Source: Buddleja alternifolia
Lineage: Eukaryota; Streptophyta; Magnoliopsida; Lamiales; Scrophulariaceae
Reading direction: 5' to 3'
Assembly (NCBI GenBank): GCA_019426215.1
Contig: CM033399.1
Span: 35,163,022 to 35,227,021, forward strand
Length of the DNA: 64,000 bases
Below the pieces are notes generated by a model. It was not told the origin of the DNA. It saw nothing but the letters and a program-made list of their open reading frames with translations, and did no database searches. Both the position numbers and the translations under genes were made by a program. The stretch's first letter is position 1, and each line of letters opens with the position of its first letter. Positions 9,894-23,340 of this stretch are shown piece by piece.

Positions 9894-12800
9894 ATGCGGC
9901 CTCCACCGACGAATCATATGCCTCCAATGGGTAGATTGGTTGCTGTGGCGATCGACAGGGACAAAAGCAGCCAGATTGCCCTCAAATGGGCTGTCGACAA
10001 TCTTCTTTCCAAAGGCCAAACTGTTATTTTGATTCATGTCAAACTGAAACAATCTTTGTCTGGATTGTCTACATCTCCATCTTTGCCTATCCCCAGTAAT
10101 CATCCCCCCACCATTCTCTAGTTTCCCCTTTGTTTCTGTGTGTGCATGAAATATTGGATTAGTTACCCTCACGAAATGATTTATTCCTGTATTTTAAAGG
10201 ATTTGTCCGCCTTTTGTTGACACAGGGCCTAACCATAATTCTGAAGTGGGAGAGGAAACTGATGACGATGTGCAAGTGAAGGAACTGTTCCTTCCTTTTC
10301 GTGTCTTCTGTACACGCAAAGATGTGGGTACTCGAGATTTGAAACTACTTGCCTTTCTACACATGTTAATTTCATTCTAGACATTCTAAAGCTGGTGTTT
10401 ATTTCCTCCTTTGTCAGATACAATGCTATGATGTTGTGCTAGATGACACAGATGTAACGAGAGCTATTACTGAGTTCGTAAAGCAATCTGCAATAAATGT
10501 AGTGGTTCTTGGTGCCGGTTCCAATAAAGGCGGGATCTTCCGGTATGTATCCTACTCTGGAAGTTTATAGGGTCGCCACATCTTTTTTCAGCGAATCCCA
10601 TGAGTGATCCTTGGGGAGTTTCCGTTATAGTGTGGCCCTGACGTGGATCTCACCCTCCTAAGAGTGAACCACGTCCTGCTTATAGTATTTGTTGCATTTA
10701 TTGAAAGACGGGAGCTAATTGTGAATAGCCATTTAAAACTGCAGATTTAAAGTAAAAGACATTCCCGGGGGTGTAATAAAAGGTGTGCCGGATTTTTGTA
10801 CTGTATATGTGATCAATAAAGGAAAGATTTCATCCACACGAGCTGCTTCCCGTCCGCCCCCATCCATAGTCAGCCCACTTCGTCACCAAATAATGAATCA
10901 AGCCAACAACAAATCTAATGGATATGACCCACCAATACCCTCCAGAAGTTAGTCATTTTTCTCAAGTATGTTCATATCCAACTCCTGCAATATGAGCTCA
11001 ACTCTGTGTAGATTTTATGCAGGTTCGTTTTCAGGACAGTCAAGGACAGGATCTGAACAATCTGAACATGCAAGGCAAAATGATGCAAACTTCATGAAGT
11101 ATGTAAGAAGTTGAAATTTATTTTAAGGCATAATTCAAAAGCTAATTATGAGATTACTGCAAATAGGTCTCCATTCACTCACCGGAGGGCTCCAAATGGA
11201 AGAGCTTATGAACTGTCTGCGCCAGACACTGACATATCCTTTGTGAGTAATGGAAGGAGAAGTTGTGACGTGTTTCCTACTTTCAATGAGAGTTTTGATG
11301 GCGGTCACACCCCTCCTCGACTTTCTGGGTTCTCAGACGTAGATGGTTTTGATTCATGGAACCTTGGACGAAGATCAGTGGACATATTATCCCCACTAGA
11401 TCTCTGTGCGTCACCTGAGAATGATAAACCATTAACTGGACAAACAATGGTAAGACTAGATAAATATTATTACCTCGAACATATTAGCATTGATTAGGAC
11501 ATAAAACCGTGTCTTTTTCTGTCTTATGTTTCCTCAAATCACAAATAACAAAAATTAGTACAAATAATTTAAAGAATTAATTATTAGAGAAATTTGTTCG
11601 TATATCAAAATGGGTTCTTTGAATTACAGGAGGAAGTAGAAGCTGAAATGAGAAGGTTAAAGCAGGAACTCAAGCAAACAATGGATATGTACAGTACTGC
11701 ATGCAAGGAAGCACTTTCAGCACGCGAAAAGGCATGAGACACTTTCTTTTGCTCTTGATTAATTTTCCGTAAAACCCAAAATTAATCTTTTGCTCTTGAA
11801 TAAATTTTCTATGTCTATTCTAACATTTTCTTTTCATATTGTAGGCTAAGGAGCTGCAGCGCTGGAAAATGGAAGAACAACAGAGGTTAGAAGAGGCGCG
11901 TTTGGCAGAAGAAGCTGCGCTGGCTCTTGCAGATAAAGAAAAGGCCAAGTCTAAAGCGGCGCTTGAGCATGCTGAAGCGGCTCAAAGGATAGCAGAGCTG
12001 GAAGCTCAAAAGAGAATTAATGCTCAAATGAAGGCCTTAAATGAAACAGAAGAAAAGAGTAGAGTACTAAGTTCTATGGGTGGGTCAGATTTCAGGTACA
12101 GGAGATATACGATTGAGGAGATTGAAGTTGCGACCGAATATTTTTCAAAAACTAGAAAGATTGGAGAAGGAGGTTATGGGCCAGTATATAAGTGTAATTT
12201 GGACCATACACCAGCTGCTGTGAAAGTCCTTCGCCCTGATGCTACTCAGGGACGAGCACAGTTTCAACAAGAGGTATGTCAAATGTAATAAATTGTGCTT
12301 ATTCACTTGATCGACATGGTGCTTCATAAGTTGGCAAGAGAAAAGGGAAAATTGCAATAATGGTCGCCATAGAATAGAGACTATTGCAATTTTAGTTATG
12401 TTGTTTCCAAAGTTGCAAAAATAGTCTCATAGGATGCATTATTTTCATTTTTTGCATTTTTGGTTCAATTTGTTAAAAGACATGGAATTTCACATTTGGA
12501 ATGCACACGCTGTTCTATTAAGTACTGATCACATGACCAAACTAATGGGAAACATCTGTTCTTTACGGTTGGGACTAAAAATGCAAAAAACACATCCTAT
12601 TAGACTTATTTTGTAAGTTTGTAAATAAATGGGAGTAAAGTTGCAAAAGAATCTATTATAGGGACTAATGCTGCAATTTTCCCAAGAGAAAATTATGATT
12701 AGGTCTGTCGATGGTGAAGTTTCAAGGACTTAAATGAAAGAACAAACGAGGAGTGACACACACTTTTTAAGGTTAATTACTCTTACCTCCCCCTATGAAA

Positions 12801-13925
12801 TAGCTAAATTATTGACTCATCCAGAAATACAAAAACCTCCCCTCGCTGTTTGCTACGCTAAAATCCCAAACGGGACTCATGAATTCAACAACTTTGTCAC
12901 CTTCCATTTTCATACTACTAGTCCCATTTATTGTGTTATATTTGATCACATCCCTAACTTTTTTATATTATAACAAGGTCGAAATTTTGAGTTGCATACG
13001 ACACCCAAACATGGTCCTCCTCCTAGGTGCATGTCCCGAGTATGGTTGCTTAGTCTACGAGTATATGTCCAATGGAAGCTTAGAAGACCGTCTATTCCAG
13101 CGTGGCAAGACACCACCTCTATCATGGCAACATAGGTTTAGAATCGCTGCTGAGATTGGCACCGGCCTGCTTTTCCTCCACCAGACCAAACCCGAGCCAC
13201 TTGTGCATAGGGATCTGAAGCCTGCCAATATTTTACTTGACCGCAACTATGTCAGCAAGATCAGCGACGTTGGCTTGGCTAGGCTCGTCCCTCCATCAGT
13301 GTCTGAAAATGTGACTCAATATCGGATGACATCGACAGCTGGCACTTTCTGCTACATTGATCCAGAGTATCAGCAAACGGGTATGCTCGGTGTAAAATCT
13401 GACATATACTCCTTAGGAATCATATTCTTACAGATTTTAACGGGTAAGCCACCGATGGGTTTGACTCATCATGTTGAAAGAGCTATTGAGAGAGGAACTT
13501 TTGCAGATATGCTGGACCCGTCCGTGCCTGATTGGCCTTTTCAAGAGGCCTTAGGCTTTGCGAAATTAGCGCTAAAATGTTCTGAACTTAGAAGGAAAGA
13601 TAGGCCGGATCTTGGTCAAGTCGTGCTTCCATGTTTAAATAAACTGAGAGAACTTGCAGATGATAACATGTCAAATTCAGTGCCATGCAGTGCAAATCAC
13701 TCTCCCAGCCATAGTCAAGTTTCCATGTGTAAAGTAAGTTGGCGCTTATCATCTCGTGACTATGTATTTTATACTTTATATGTTAAATATACAAATATAT
13801 ATATATATATTTATATAGTGCACAAATAATATAATTATCGTTCGTGCCTGATGTATAATCACTACAAACATCTACAGGACGACTTGAGTTATCCGTCATC
13901 TTCACAATCAAGCATGGGGAGCTGA
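9894..13925 (+). CDS. USP domain plus receptor-like cytoplasmic kinase (PUB35/51-like, no U-box)
   Basis: Ten exons: 9894-10095, 10226-10323, 10418-10542, 10745-10947, 11023-11098, 11167-11449, 11630-11731, 11845-12273, 12978-13733 and 13878-13925, giving 773 aa with all phases matching. Intron 7 begins with GC rather than GT. The N terminus is a universal stress protein-like domain (residues about 13-165), followed by a serine-rich linker, a coiled coil (about 335-435) and a protein kinase domain. Kinase motifs: glycine loop GEGGYGPVYK, Lys in AAVK (about residue 490), VHRDLKPANILL (about 582), and DVG in place of DFG (about 603), which is usual in this RLCK-IX clade. Most relatives end in a U-box E3 domain; here the protein stops shortly after the kinase, as in the U-box-less Arabidopsis members. 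It should act as a cytoplasmic Ser/Thr kinase; substrate unknown. Confidence 0.9.
12345..12683. mobile_element. Mutator-type MITE inside kinase intron 8
   Basis: A 339-bp element with inverted ends GGGAAAATTGCA and a perfect 9-bp TSD AAGAGAAAA (12336-12344 and 12684-12692). It lies wholly within the intron separating the beta-3 lysine exon from the rest of the kinase domain, so coding sequence is unaffected. The terminal GGGAAAATT resembles the 6115-6732 element, though the bodies differ. Confidence 0.9.
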
Positions 13926-14546
13926 TAGGCAGGTAAAAGGTATCGATTGACTGAAAATAGTTTTAGGTGCACATAGAAATACACAGACAATTTTTGACTG
14001 AAATTAGTATCTTCATTTTCTTTTTTAATCATTTTGTACCTTTCAATTTATGATTGTATTTAATCAGAGAAAGAACTTCAATATAAATGGTGAATAAGTT
14101 GTGTTTGGCTTTAACTTTTACAAGGTGCTTTTCTATGATGTTTTGTGTCATTTACATCATCTTCAATCAATAAGTTGTAGAAATAAAGGTACACTACCTC
14201 CTTCACTTGTCTACAATCTCAAATTTTATAAGTAAATTAAACAGAATGTGCAATTGCCTAAATTGCCCTTCCATATCGTAAAAGAAATTCTCTCAGGCCC
14301 ACAAGAGTCCGAATTCTAGCTTCGTCCCTGCATATGGAAAGGGCGAGAATATATCTCGCTTCACTAAATCATAAACATAGAGTATTTCATTCTTCAAACA
14401 CATAAAACAAATGTATAAACCTTGTAACAAAAGCATAAACAAATTGATCAATAAACAAAAACACCATAACTGCAAATCTACCTATCCACTATGGCAAAAA
14501 CCATGAAGACTAAATAGTTGTCAATATCTTCTATCTTCTCAAGTTT
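13926..14546. other. 3' flanks of two convergent genes
   Basis: AT-rich DNA between the stop codons of the USP-kinase and PRK genes. It should hold both 3'-UTRs and polyadenylation signals; nothing else is seen. Confidence 0.5.
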
Positions 14547-17500
14547 TCATGTTCTAGAAAATGAGAAGTCATCGTCAGTCAACGCTCTCGATGAATACAA
14601 ATCCCCTTCACTTGCATAAGAAGAATAATCATCATCACTATCCCTTTCCTTCAACTCTTCAATCTTCTCTACAGCTTCCCTCAAATCCCACCTCTTCTCC
14701 ACATTCCACTCACAGCAACACATTCCAATCTTCAGAAGCCTAAGCATTTGTCCCTCACAATTCCTTGCTAAATTCATGTCCTTATCGAACACCTCACCCG
14801 TCCACTCTTCTCTCACAACTGAGTTAACCCATGTAGCCAAATCTGCACTAGGCCCTCTCCCTTGTTTGAGATAGTTTGCTGGGAAACGGCCCGTTAGCAA
14901 CTCTAGTATGAGAATCCCGAGACTCCACACATCAGTGTTTCTTGTTACACGGTCGTTTTGAGTGGATTCTGGTGACTTGTAGGCTACCATGAATTGTTGA
15001 GCATGATCTTTGTTTATGACTGGCACTAGAGCATAATCAGCTAGAATAGGTTCATATGTGCTGTTTAGAAGAACATTTGATGACTTGAGGTGGCCATGAG
15101 GTAGAGTTATCGTGGGGAGTTCCTTGTATAGGTAGGCCAAACCTCTTGCAACACCTTTGATGATTCTTAATCGTGTCGGCCAGTCGAGGCCGGGCTGGTT
15201 AGAATTTCTTTTGCCTGTTTCAGGAGAAGAAGTCAGATGAATAATGCTTTCAAAAGTATTTAGTTTCCTGAAATGGAAAGAATGGTTCAGATCTTCTATT
15301 CAGATAGGTGTTTTATCTTTTGTTTCACACTATAGATGCACGGCAAGTGTATATATTTGAGGGAACGTAGCTTATAGATTAAACAAGAAAATCTCCACTT
15401 GACGTGCATCTCTAATGTGGAGCGACAATTGAACATCAATTTGAAATACAAGATCTGAAGTGATATTTCGGATCTGGTAACAATAATATTATATCTCCTA
15501 AAAATCAACTTGTTACTCTATTATAATTGATCAAGGCTTAGGAAATTGGTTTTTGATCTGATAACGGTTTTGGTATGACAAAAGAAAAATTGTTATATGA
15601 ATCATGTGTTCATGCATCACGTGGTTGTCACTTTATGTGTTTTAATGAAGTGGCATAATAATAATTCTATGATCCATAAAACCAGATGTAGCTAGGAAAC
15701 TGTTATTTTAATTAAACTTAATTTCTTATCAATTTGTATCATTCAAATACGCATAAAGGTTGCGTTATCGACTAGTTATTCTAATCCAAACTAAAGCCCC
15801 CTCATCTTAACACATATGCACAACGACGAAAAAAATTTCCTCGTGGGAAAAAAAATTCTATGTCAGACCGATTCCAATGGTCCGAGTGTGTATTTTGTGT
15901 TTATCTCTTTCACACAAGTGTGTATGGGGAATGCACATAATACACAGAGAGATGGACACTAGGATCATTGGACTTGGTCCAACATAGATTTTTCCGGAAA
16001 ATAAAGAGAAATTCAGAAAACAAAAAAACTTACCATGGAGATGACTTGCCAAGCTGCCATTCTCAACAAAATCAGTGATCAAAAGTTTTTCTTCTTTCCT
16101 ATAATAGAAAGCCACTAGAGACAGAATATTAGGGTGTGACAATCTCCCTATCCTTCTCATATGCTCATAGAATTCTTCTTTTCCCACATTACTCATTTGT
16201 CTGAATCTCCTTACAACATAGGATTGCCCACTAAACAACACTGCCTTGTAAGAAGATCCAAAGCTTCCACTTCCCAACACTTCAGCAGATGCCCTAAGAA
16301 GCTCTTCAAGCTCAAATCTTTCTCCATCTTTCCTCACAAAGTACAGTTTCCCGTGTTCTGCGTTTTTGTAAGGTTTTTCGCCTTTGCTATAAGTCGGCTC
16401 TTCCATATGGAAGCTGTCGACCGATTTTGAGTATTTTAGCGGCTTTGAACGCCTACGGCTGATGAAGAGAAGGATTATGAAGGCTGCTAATGCAATTCCC
16501 AGAACAATAGTTAAGATTAAGGCGATTTTCGTTATCGACTTCCTCGGTTTGCATGGGCTTAAAGGCAAACCACATAGGGCATTTCCTGATTTAAACAGTC
16601 CGGAAAAACAAAATATGTCAGCAAATAGAAATTATATAAAACAACTCAACAATTTTTTTCGTATGGTAATTAGTTATTTACAATGTTCCATATAAATATA
16701 TTTGCAATATTTATTACAATTATAGAAGTAAGATCAAAGGATAAATTATTAAAATATTTAATAGTATAAATTGAATAAGATTAAAAAAGAATAAAGGGTA
16801 GTTTTTATCGTTGCTTATCAAGTGTTTGACTTTTGCAATATATAGGTGCCTTGTTATCAACGTGCATACCATCTCTTTAGCAAATATTTATAGCAATCAT
16901 TGGACTTCAGAATTCAATAATACAGAAAATTATTGTGACAACTTAGAAAAAGTATATTAATAATCCATATTGGTTTATAAAAATTAATTAACCTCGTGAT
17001 AGTAAGTATAATTAACAAACTAATTTGAAGATCTTCTTGATCAATCTTCATTGTTAGTTGTAACCAACAAATTCTATAAAAAATTAAAGTATCTGAAAAC
17101 TAATAACCAGCAAAAGAAGAACAGATAAATAATAATAATAATAATTAATCAACCACAAAAAATTACCAGAAAATGAGCTTGCATTCTGATGGCTAAGTGT
17201 AGCTGGTATAGGACCTTCAAGCTTATTATTAGAGAAATTCACAGTCAGATTCGCCTGCCAAAAATCCGGTATTCGTCCTTCAAACTCGTTATTCTGAAGC
17301 TCTAATCCCACAAGCCTTGGCAATTTCAGCAAAGACATTGGAATTTTCCCATCAAAAAAGTTGTTATTTAGAACAATTTTCCTGATAGGCTTCATTCCTG
17401 AAAAAGCATCATCAGGAATTTCACCACTAAATCTATTATAACCCAAATATAAACTTCTTAGCTTTCCAAGCTTGTTTATATCACTTGGGAATGGCCCTGA

Positions 17501-17833
17501 AAAGTTGTTGTTCATCACACTTAAGCTGAACAAAGGCACCTCCGAGAGCGAGTCAATGTCTATTTTGCCCCCGAGCCCCATGCCCTCGAGGCGTAACCCT
17601 ACAAACGAATCGTTCAAACACAAACAGCCAGTCCAAATAGGGGTGTTCCATGAGCAAAGCTTATCCGTTGGATCATTCCAATTTACTAGCATGGTGGTGT
17701 TTGTTAGAGATCTTTTAAACTTGAGAAGGGATTTGGAGTAGGCCGTGTCGTCGGATAACGCTCGTATAGCGCATGCTGACAAGAGACAGAACGCGAGGAA
17801 CCAAGAACGAGTACTAGGAAACGCGATCATCAT
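14547..17833 (-). CDS. Pollen receptor-like kinase (PRK-type LRR pseudokinase)
   Basis: Three exons on the minus strand: 17833-17167, 16585-16034 and 15214-14547, giving 628 aa with matching phases. The start MMIAFPSTRS at 17833 was preferred because it is followed directly by a signal peptide. The ectodomain has an N-terminal LRR cap and about five leucine-rich repeats (for example SLSVMNNNFSGPFPSDINKL). A transmembrane segment (IALILTIVLGIALAAFIILL) precedes the kinase-like domain: loop LGSGSFGSSYKAVL, HGHLKSSNVLL where HRDLK is expected, and DYAL where DFG is expected. These last two changes are normal for PRKs. In addition the beta-3 lysine of the VVVKRF motif is Arg (codon 16211-16209). 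The C-terminal tail is acidic and serine-rich. The expected role is plasma-membrane perception in pollen tubes or related cells, by scaffolding rather than catalysis. Confidence 0.9.
15845..15995. mobile_element. Small hairpin MITE in PRK intron 2
   Basis: About 150 bp with inverted ends: AAAATTCTATGTCAGACC on the left mirrors GGTCCAACATAGATTTT on the right, and the inner parts also pair loosely. It resembles the hairpins at 42925 and 51029 in the TTCTATG...GACC...TCCAATGG pattern. No certain TSD. Confidence 0.6.
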
Positions 17834-18904
17834 CGTATAATGCTTATTTTTGGTGAGTTTGAGAAAGTGTTGTGGGTACAAAAGTTGGAGATTGTGTTAA
17901 AGAAGAGGGTTTTTGTTGCATTATTATGATATGTTGAGAATGAGAGGAGGGCATGATATATGGTTGAAGATCACAAAGCAAGATATGGGATTTGAATAAG
18001 TCTGCCAAATTAAAATGGATTAGCTGTTCTTGGCCGGCTTGGTTTTTGGATTTATTTTTTAAAAATGTTTTGGAAAATTGATTAAAATTTCTTGGTATTG
18101 GGAGGTGATAACTTGGCAAGAATGTTATGGAATTTTGACTCTTTTCTTTGTTTATAGCGATGTTTAATATTTATTTAATAATTGTGCTTGTTTTTAGAAG
18201 TGTAGCAATCTCAAAGTTTTGCATCAGGAGATAATATTATTATTTAAGTAGGCTTGATGAGAAACATTTTTTTTCCTTCTTTTGGCCATTTTTTGCCGAT
18301 GATTTCTATTTTTATTGCGGACTTATTGGAGCTTGTTTATGAACTGTAAAATGTATCTTCTTTTTTTTTGCCGTTTTTGAGTTATAAACATAGACTAAAA
18401 ATGTACTATTAGATGTCTCTAGTAACTTGTATATTGGGAGCCATTCTCTTGTTATTTCTACGGCTCGCACCACCTCTTTCCTTTACTTGTTAATCGAGAG
18501 TGGTCTTTCGGGAATCTCGATATAATCATTCTTATTTATGGGTGGTGAACCTCCTGTGGGTCTTGAGTTACATGAAAAATTATGATTATGCGGGGGGTGA
18601 TATTCCTAATCAGGCATAAATACTAAAAAATAAAAATATTCTTATGGGAATTATCATACAATTAACATGATCCGTATCTTTTTGGGGTTGGGTCGACTCT
18701 ACCTTAAACAAGTCTTGTAGATCACATCCACGTGGGACGGTCGTAAAGAGCAACGTGTCATATTTGTGATCACGCCATTTACTCTTCAACTCTTCACCTA
18801 GCTAGCATCATATTTGATCCGCTGCAATATTGTTGTCTTCTAGATTCCAAATTGTTCCCTATAAATCGAAGCTTAGGTTATCATCACCCTACACAATGTC
18901 CTAT
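17834..18904. other. Upstream region of the PRK gene; no gene seen
   Basis: AT-rich DNA holding the PRK promoter and leader. I find no coding sequence or clear repeat. Confidence 0.5.
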
Positions 18905-19061
18905 ATATTGATTAGGGGTGGCAATTTGGGTCCAAAGATATATTTCAAACTCAACCCATCTAGGTTTTAGTTGTATTGGGTCCTAAGTTTTTTCTCTTTG
19001 ATTCCAATTGAGTTAGTTCTCACTTAGTTTTGGGTCTAAATTGGATCTAACTTAGTTTGAA

Positions 19062-19410
19062 TTTTTTTTTTTTTTTTTTTTTTGGAAATCTCAGTGTAAA
19101 TCTCCGTCAGTCACCCAACAGAGCAAACATGTCCATACGCAATAGCCCGCAAACCACGTATGGAGGTAAGCCGCCCTAGGTAACCCATAGGCGACGGGCT
19201 CGATAAGCGCAGGGCCCCCCAGGGTAGGATGGGGGAGTAAACTCCCCAAACCAAGGATCACCTTAGTTTTGAAACCCCCCCCCCCCCCCCCCCCCCCCCC
19301 CCGGGGCAGGATAGGGGAAAAAACTCCTTTTACCAAACATCACCTGAGGTTTGAACCTGTGTGGATTCTCACGGCCAAAGGCCTTGTAAACGCTAGGCCA
19401 CACCCCCTTG
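19062..19410 (-). mobile_element. tRNA-derived SINE nested in the hAT element
   Basis: Read on the minus strand, a pol III A box (TGGCCTAGCGTTT, near 19400) and B box (GGTTCAAACCTC, 19357-19346) are about 35 bp apart, then a body follows and ends in poly(A), seen as poly-T at 19062-19083. A perfect 11-bp TSD CTTAGTTTGAA flanks it (19051-19061 and 19411-19421). A run of about 26 C at 19277-19302 inside the body may be an expansion or an assembly artefact. Confidence 0.88.
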
Positions 19411-19429
19411 CTTAGTTTGAAATTTAATA

Positions 19430-22400
19430 CACACCCAACACACAATTTAAACAAACACTTGAACACATTTACACATACACTACACACTTTTTACACATAC
19501 TGCACATATTTTACACACACTACACATATTTACATACACTGTACACATTTTCACACACTACATATATTTTCACATACTACACATATTTTACACACACTAC
19601 ACATATTTTCACACACAGATGACATATTTTCACACAAATTACACACATTTTCACACACCACATATTTTCACATATCTTACACACACTACACACATTTTCA
19701 CACACTACACATATTTCACATATACACACATTTTCACACACTACACATATTTTCACATATTTTGCACACACTACACATATTTTCACATACACTACAGACA
19801 TTTTCACACACTACATATATTTTCTCACACTACATATATTTTCACACATTTTACACACACTATACACATTTTCACACATACTACAAATATTTTACACACA
19901 CTACACACATTTTACACATACTACACATATTTTCACACACTATACGTATTTTCACACACATTACACACATTTTCACACACTACACATATTTACATATTCT
20001 ACACACACTATACACATTTTCACACACACTACAAATATTTTCACACCTACATCACACATTTTAGATAAACTACACATAATTTACACACACTACACATTTT
20101 CACACACAGATGACATATTTTACACACACTACACATTTTCACACACAAATGACATATTTTACACACACTATATACATTTTCACACACTACACATATTTTA
20201 CACACACTACACATATGTTCACATATTTTACACACACTACACATATTTTCACACACTACACATATTTTACACACACTACACATATTTTCACACACATATG
20301 ACATATTTTCACACAAATTACACACATTTTCACACACCACATATTTTCACATATCTTACACACACTACACACATTTTCACACACTACACATATTTCACAT
20401 ATACACACATTTTCACACACTACATATATTTTCACATATTTTACACACCACATATTTTCACATATTTTACACACACAACACATATTTTCACATACACTAC
20501 ACACATTTTCACACACTACATATATTTTCACACATTTTACACACACTATACATATTTTCACACACACTACACACATTTTACACACACTACACACATTTTC
20601 ACACACTATACATATTTTCACACACATTTTCACACACTACACATATTCACATATTTTACACACACTATACACATTTTCACACACACTACAAATATTTTCA
20701 CACCTACATCACACATTTTACATAAACTACACATACTTTACACACACTACACATATTTTACACACACTACACATATTTTCACACACAGATGACATAATTG
20801 ACACACACTACACACATTTTTACACACAAATGACATATTTTACACACACTATATACATTTTCACACACTACACATATTTTCACATATTTTACACACACTA
20901 CACATGTTCACATATTTTAATCACACTACACATATTTTCACAAATTTTACACACACTACACACATTTCCACACACAAATGGCATATTTTACACAAACTAC
21001 ACATATTTTCACACACTACACATATTTTCACATATTTTACACACACTACACACATTTTCACACACTACACATTTTCACATATTTTACACACACTACACAT
21101 CTTTTCACACACTACACATATTTTCACATATTTTACACACACTACACACATTTTCACACACTACACATATTTTACACACAAGACACACATTTACACACAC
21201 TACACATATTTTCACAAACACTACACACATTTTCACGAACTACACATATTTTACACACACTACGCATATTTTCACATACACTACACACATTTTCACACAT
21301 TACATATATTTTCACACATTTTACACACACTATACATATTTTCACACACACTACACACATTTTCACACACTACACATATTTTCACAAACATTACACACAT
21401 TTTCACGAACTACACATATTTTACACACACTACACATATTTTCCCATACACTACACACATTTTCACACACTACATATATTTTCACACATTTTACACACAC
21501 TATACATATTTTCACACACACTACACACATTTTACACACACTACACATATTTTCACACATACATCACACATTTTACACAAACTTTACACACACTACACAT
21601 ATTTTCACAAGCATATCATATATTTTACACACACTACACATGTTTTACACACGCTATACATATTTTCACACACACTACACACATTTTCACACATTACACA
21701 CATTTGTGTCGTGTGTGTGAAAATGTGTGTTGTGTGTGAAAATGTATGAAGTGTGTAAAATGTGTGAAAATATGTGTAGTATGTGAAAATATGTGGTGTG
21801 TGAAAATATGTGTAGTGTGTGTAAATGTGTGTAGTCTGTGAAAATGTGTAGTCTGTGAAAATGTGTGGTGTGTGAAATTATGTGTAGTGTGTGAAAATGT
21901 GTGGTGTGTGAAATTATGTGTAGTGTGTGAAAATATGCGTAGTCTGTGAAAATGTGTGGTGTGTGAAAATGTGTAGTGTGTGTAAAATGTGTAGTGTGTG
22001 GAAATGTATGAAGTGTGTAAAATGTGTGAAAATATGTGTAGTGTGTGAAAATGTGTGCAGTGTGTGAAAATATGTGTAGTGTGTGTAAATGTGTGTAGTG
22101 TGTGTAAATGTGTGTAGTGTGTGAAATTATGTGTGTAGTGTGTGAAAATGTGTGTAGTGTGTGTAAATGTGTGTAGTGTGTGAAAATGTGTGTAGTGTGT
22201 GAAATTATGTGTAGTGTGTCAAAATGTGTGTAGTGTGTCAAAATATGTGTAGTGTGTGAAAATGTGTGTAGTGTGTGTAAAATATGTGATGTGTGTCAAA
22301 ATGTGAGTAAAATATGTATAGTGTGTGAAAATGTGTATAGTATGTGTAAAATATGTGTCGTGTGTGAAAATGTGTGTAGTGTGTGTAAAATATGTGATGT

Positions 22401-23340
22401 GTGTAGTGTGTGTAAAATGTGTGATGTGTGTAGTGTGTATAAAGTATGTATAGTGTGTGAAAATATGTGTAGTGTATAAAAAGTGTGTAGTGTATGTAAA
22501 GAGTGTGCATTGTGTGTGAAAATCTGTGTAGTGTGTGTAAAAAGTGTGCATTGTGTGTAAAAAATGTGCATTGTGTGTGAAAAAATGTGTAGTATGTGTA
22601 AAAGTGTATAGTGTGTGTAAAAAGTGTGTAGTGTGTGTGAAAAGTGTGTAGTGTGTGTAAAAAGAGTGTAGTGTGTGTAAAAGTATGAATTGTGTGTGAA
22701 AATATGTGTAGTGTGTGTAAAAAGTGTGTAGTGTGTGTATAAAGTGTGCATTGCGTGTGAAAAAGTGTAGTGTGTAAAAAGTATGCATTGTGTGTGAAAA
22801 TATATGTAGTGTGTGTAAAAAGTGTGCATTGTGTGTGAAAATATGTGGTGTGTGTTAAAAGTGTGCATTGTGTGTGAAAATATATGTAGTGTGTGTAACA
22901 AGTGTGTAGTGTGTGTAAAAATTATGCATTGTGTGTGAAAATGTGTGTAGTGTGTGTAAAAAGTGTGTAGTGTGTGTAAAAAATATGCATTGTGTGTGAA
23001 AATGTGTGTAGTGTGTGTAAAAAGTGTGTAGTGTATGTAAAAAATGTGCATTGTGTGTGAAAAAGTGTGTAATGTGTGTAAAAAGTGTGCATTGTGTGTG
23101 AAAATGTGTGTAATGTGTGTAAAAGTGTGTTGTGTGTGTAAATGTGTGTAAACAATATGCAGTGTGTGTAAAAGTGTGTTGTGTGTTTAAAAGTGTGTTG
23201 TGTATATGTAAATGTGTGCAGTGTGTGTAAAAAATGTATAGTGTGTGTAAAATATATGTTGTGTGTGTAAAAGTGTGTTGTGTATGTGTAAATATGTCTA
23301 GTGTGTGTAAAAAGTGTGCAGTGTGTGTAAAAAGAGTGTT
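19430..23340. repeat. Degenerate ACACTACACATATTTTC satellite in two inverted arms
   Basis: The left arm (about 19430-21708) reads as variable repeats of a CACACACTACACATATTTT unit; the right arm (about 21709-23340) is the same unit in reverse complement (GTGTGTGAAAATATGTGTAGTG). The switch occurs at a short dyad near 21700-21715. Monomers vary between about 18 and 22 bp, with ACAT/ATTTAC variants grouped regionally. Long frames through it translate to repetitive His/Thr/Phe/Tyr or Cys/Val strings and are by-products of the repeat. Confidence 0.95.

Noticed and set aside
19346..19403. Functional tRNA gene
   Set aside because: A and B boxes are present but the sequence does not fold as a full tRNA and continues into a SINE body with poly(A) and TSD.
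19408..22788. Many long open frames (up to about 296 codons) on both strands
   Set aside because: They run through the ACACTACACATATTTTC satellite, give simple His/Thr/Phe/Tyr or Cys/Val repeats, and exist in several frames at once.
19430..23340. CRISPR-like array
   Set aside because: The repeats are adjacent, degenerate and lack unique spacers; the context is a plant hAT element.
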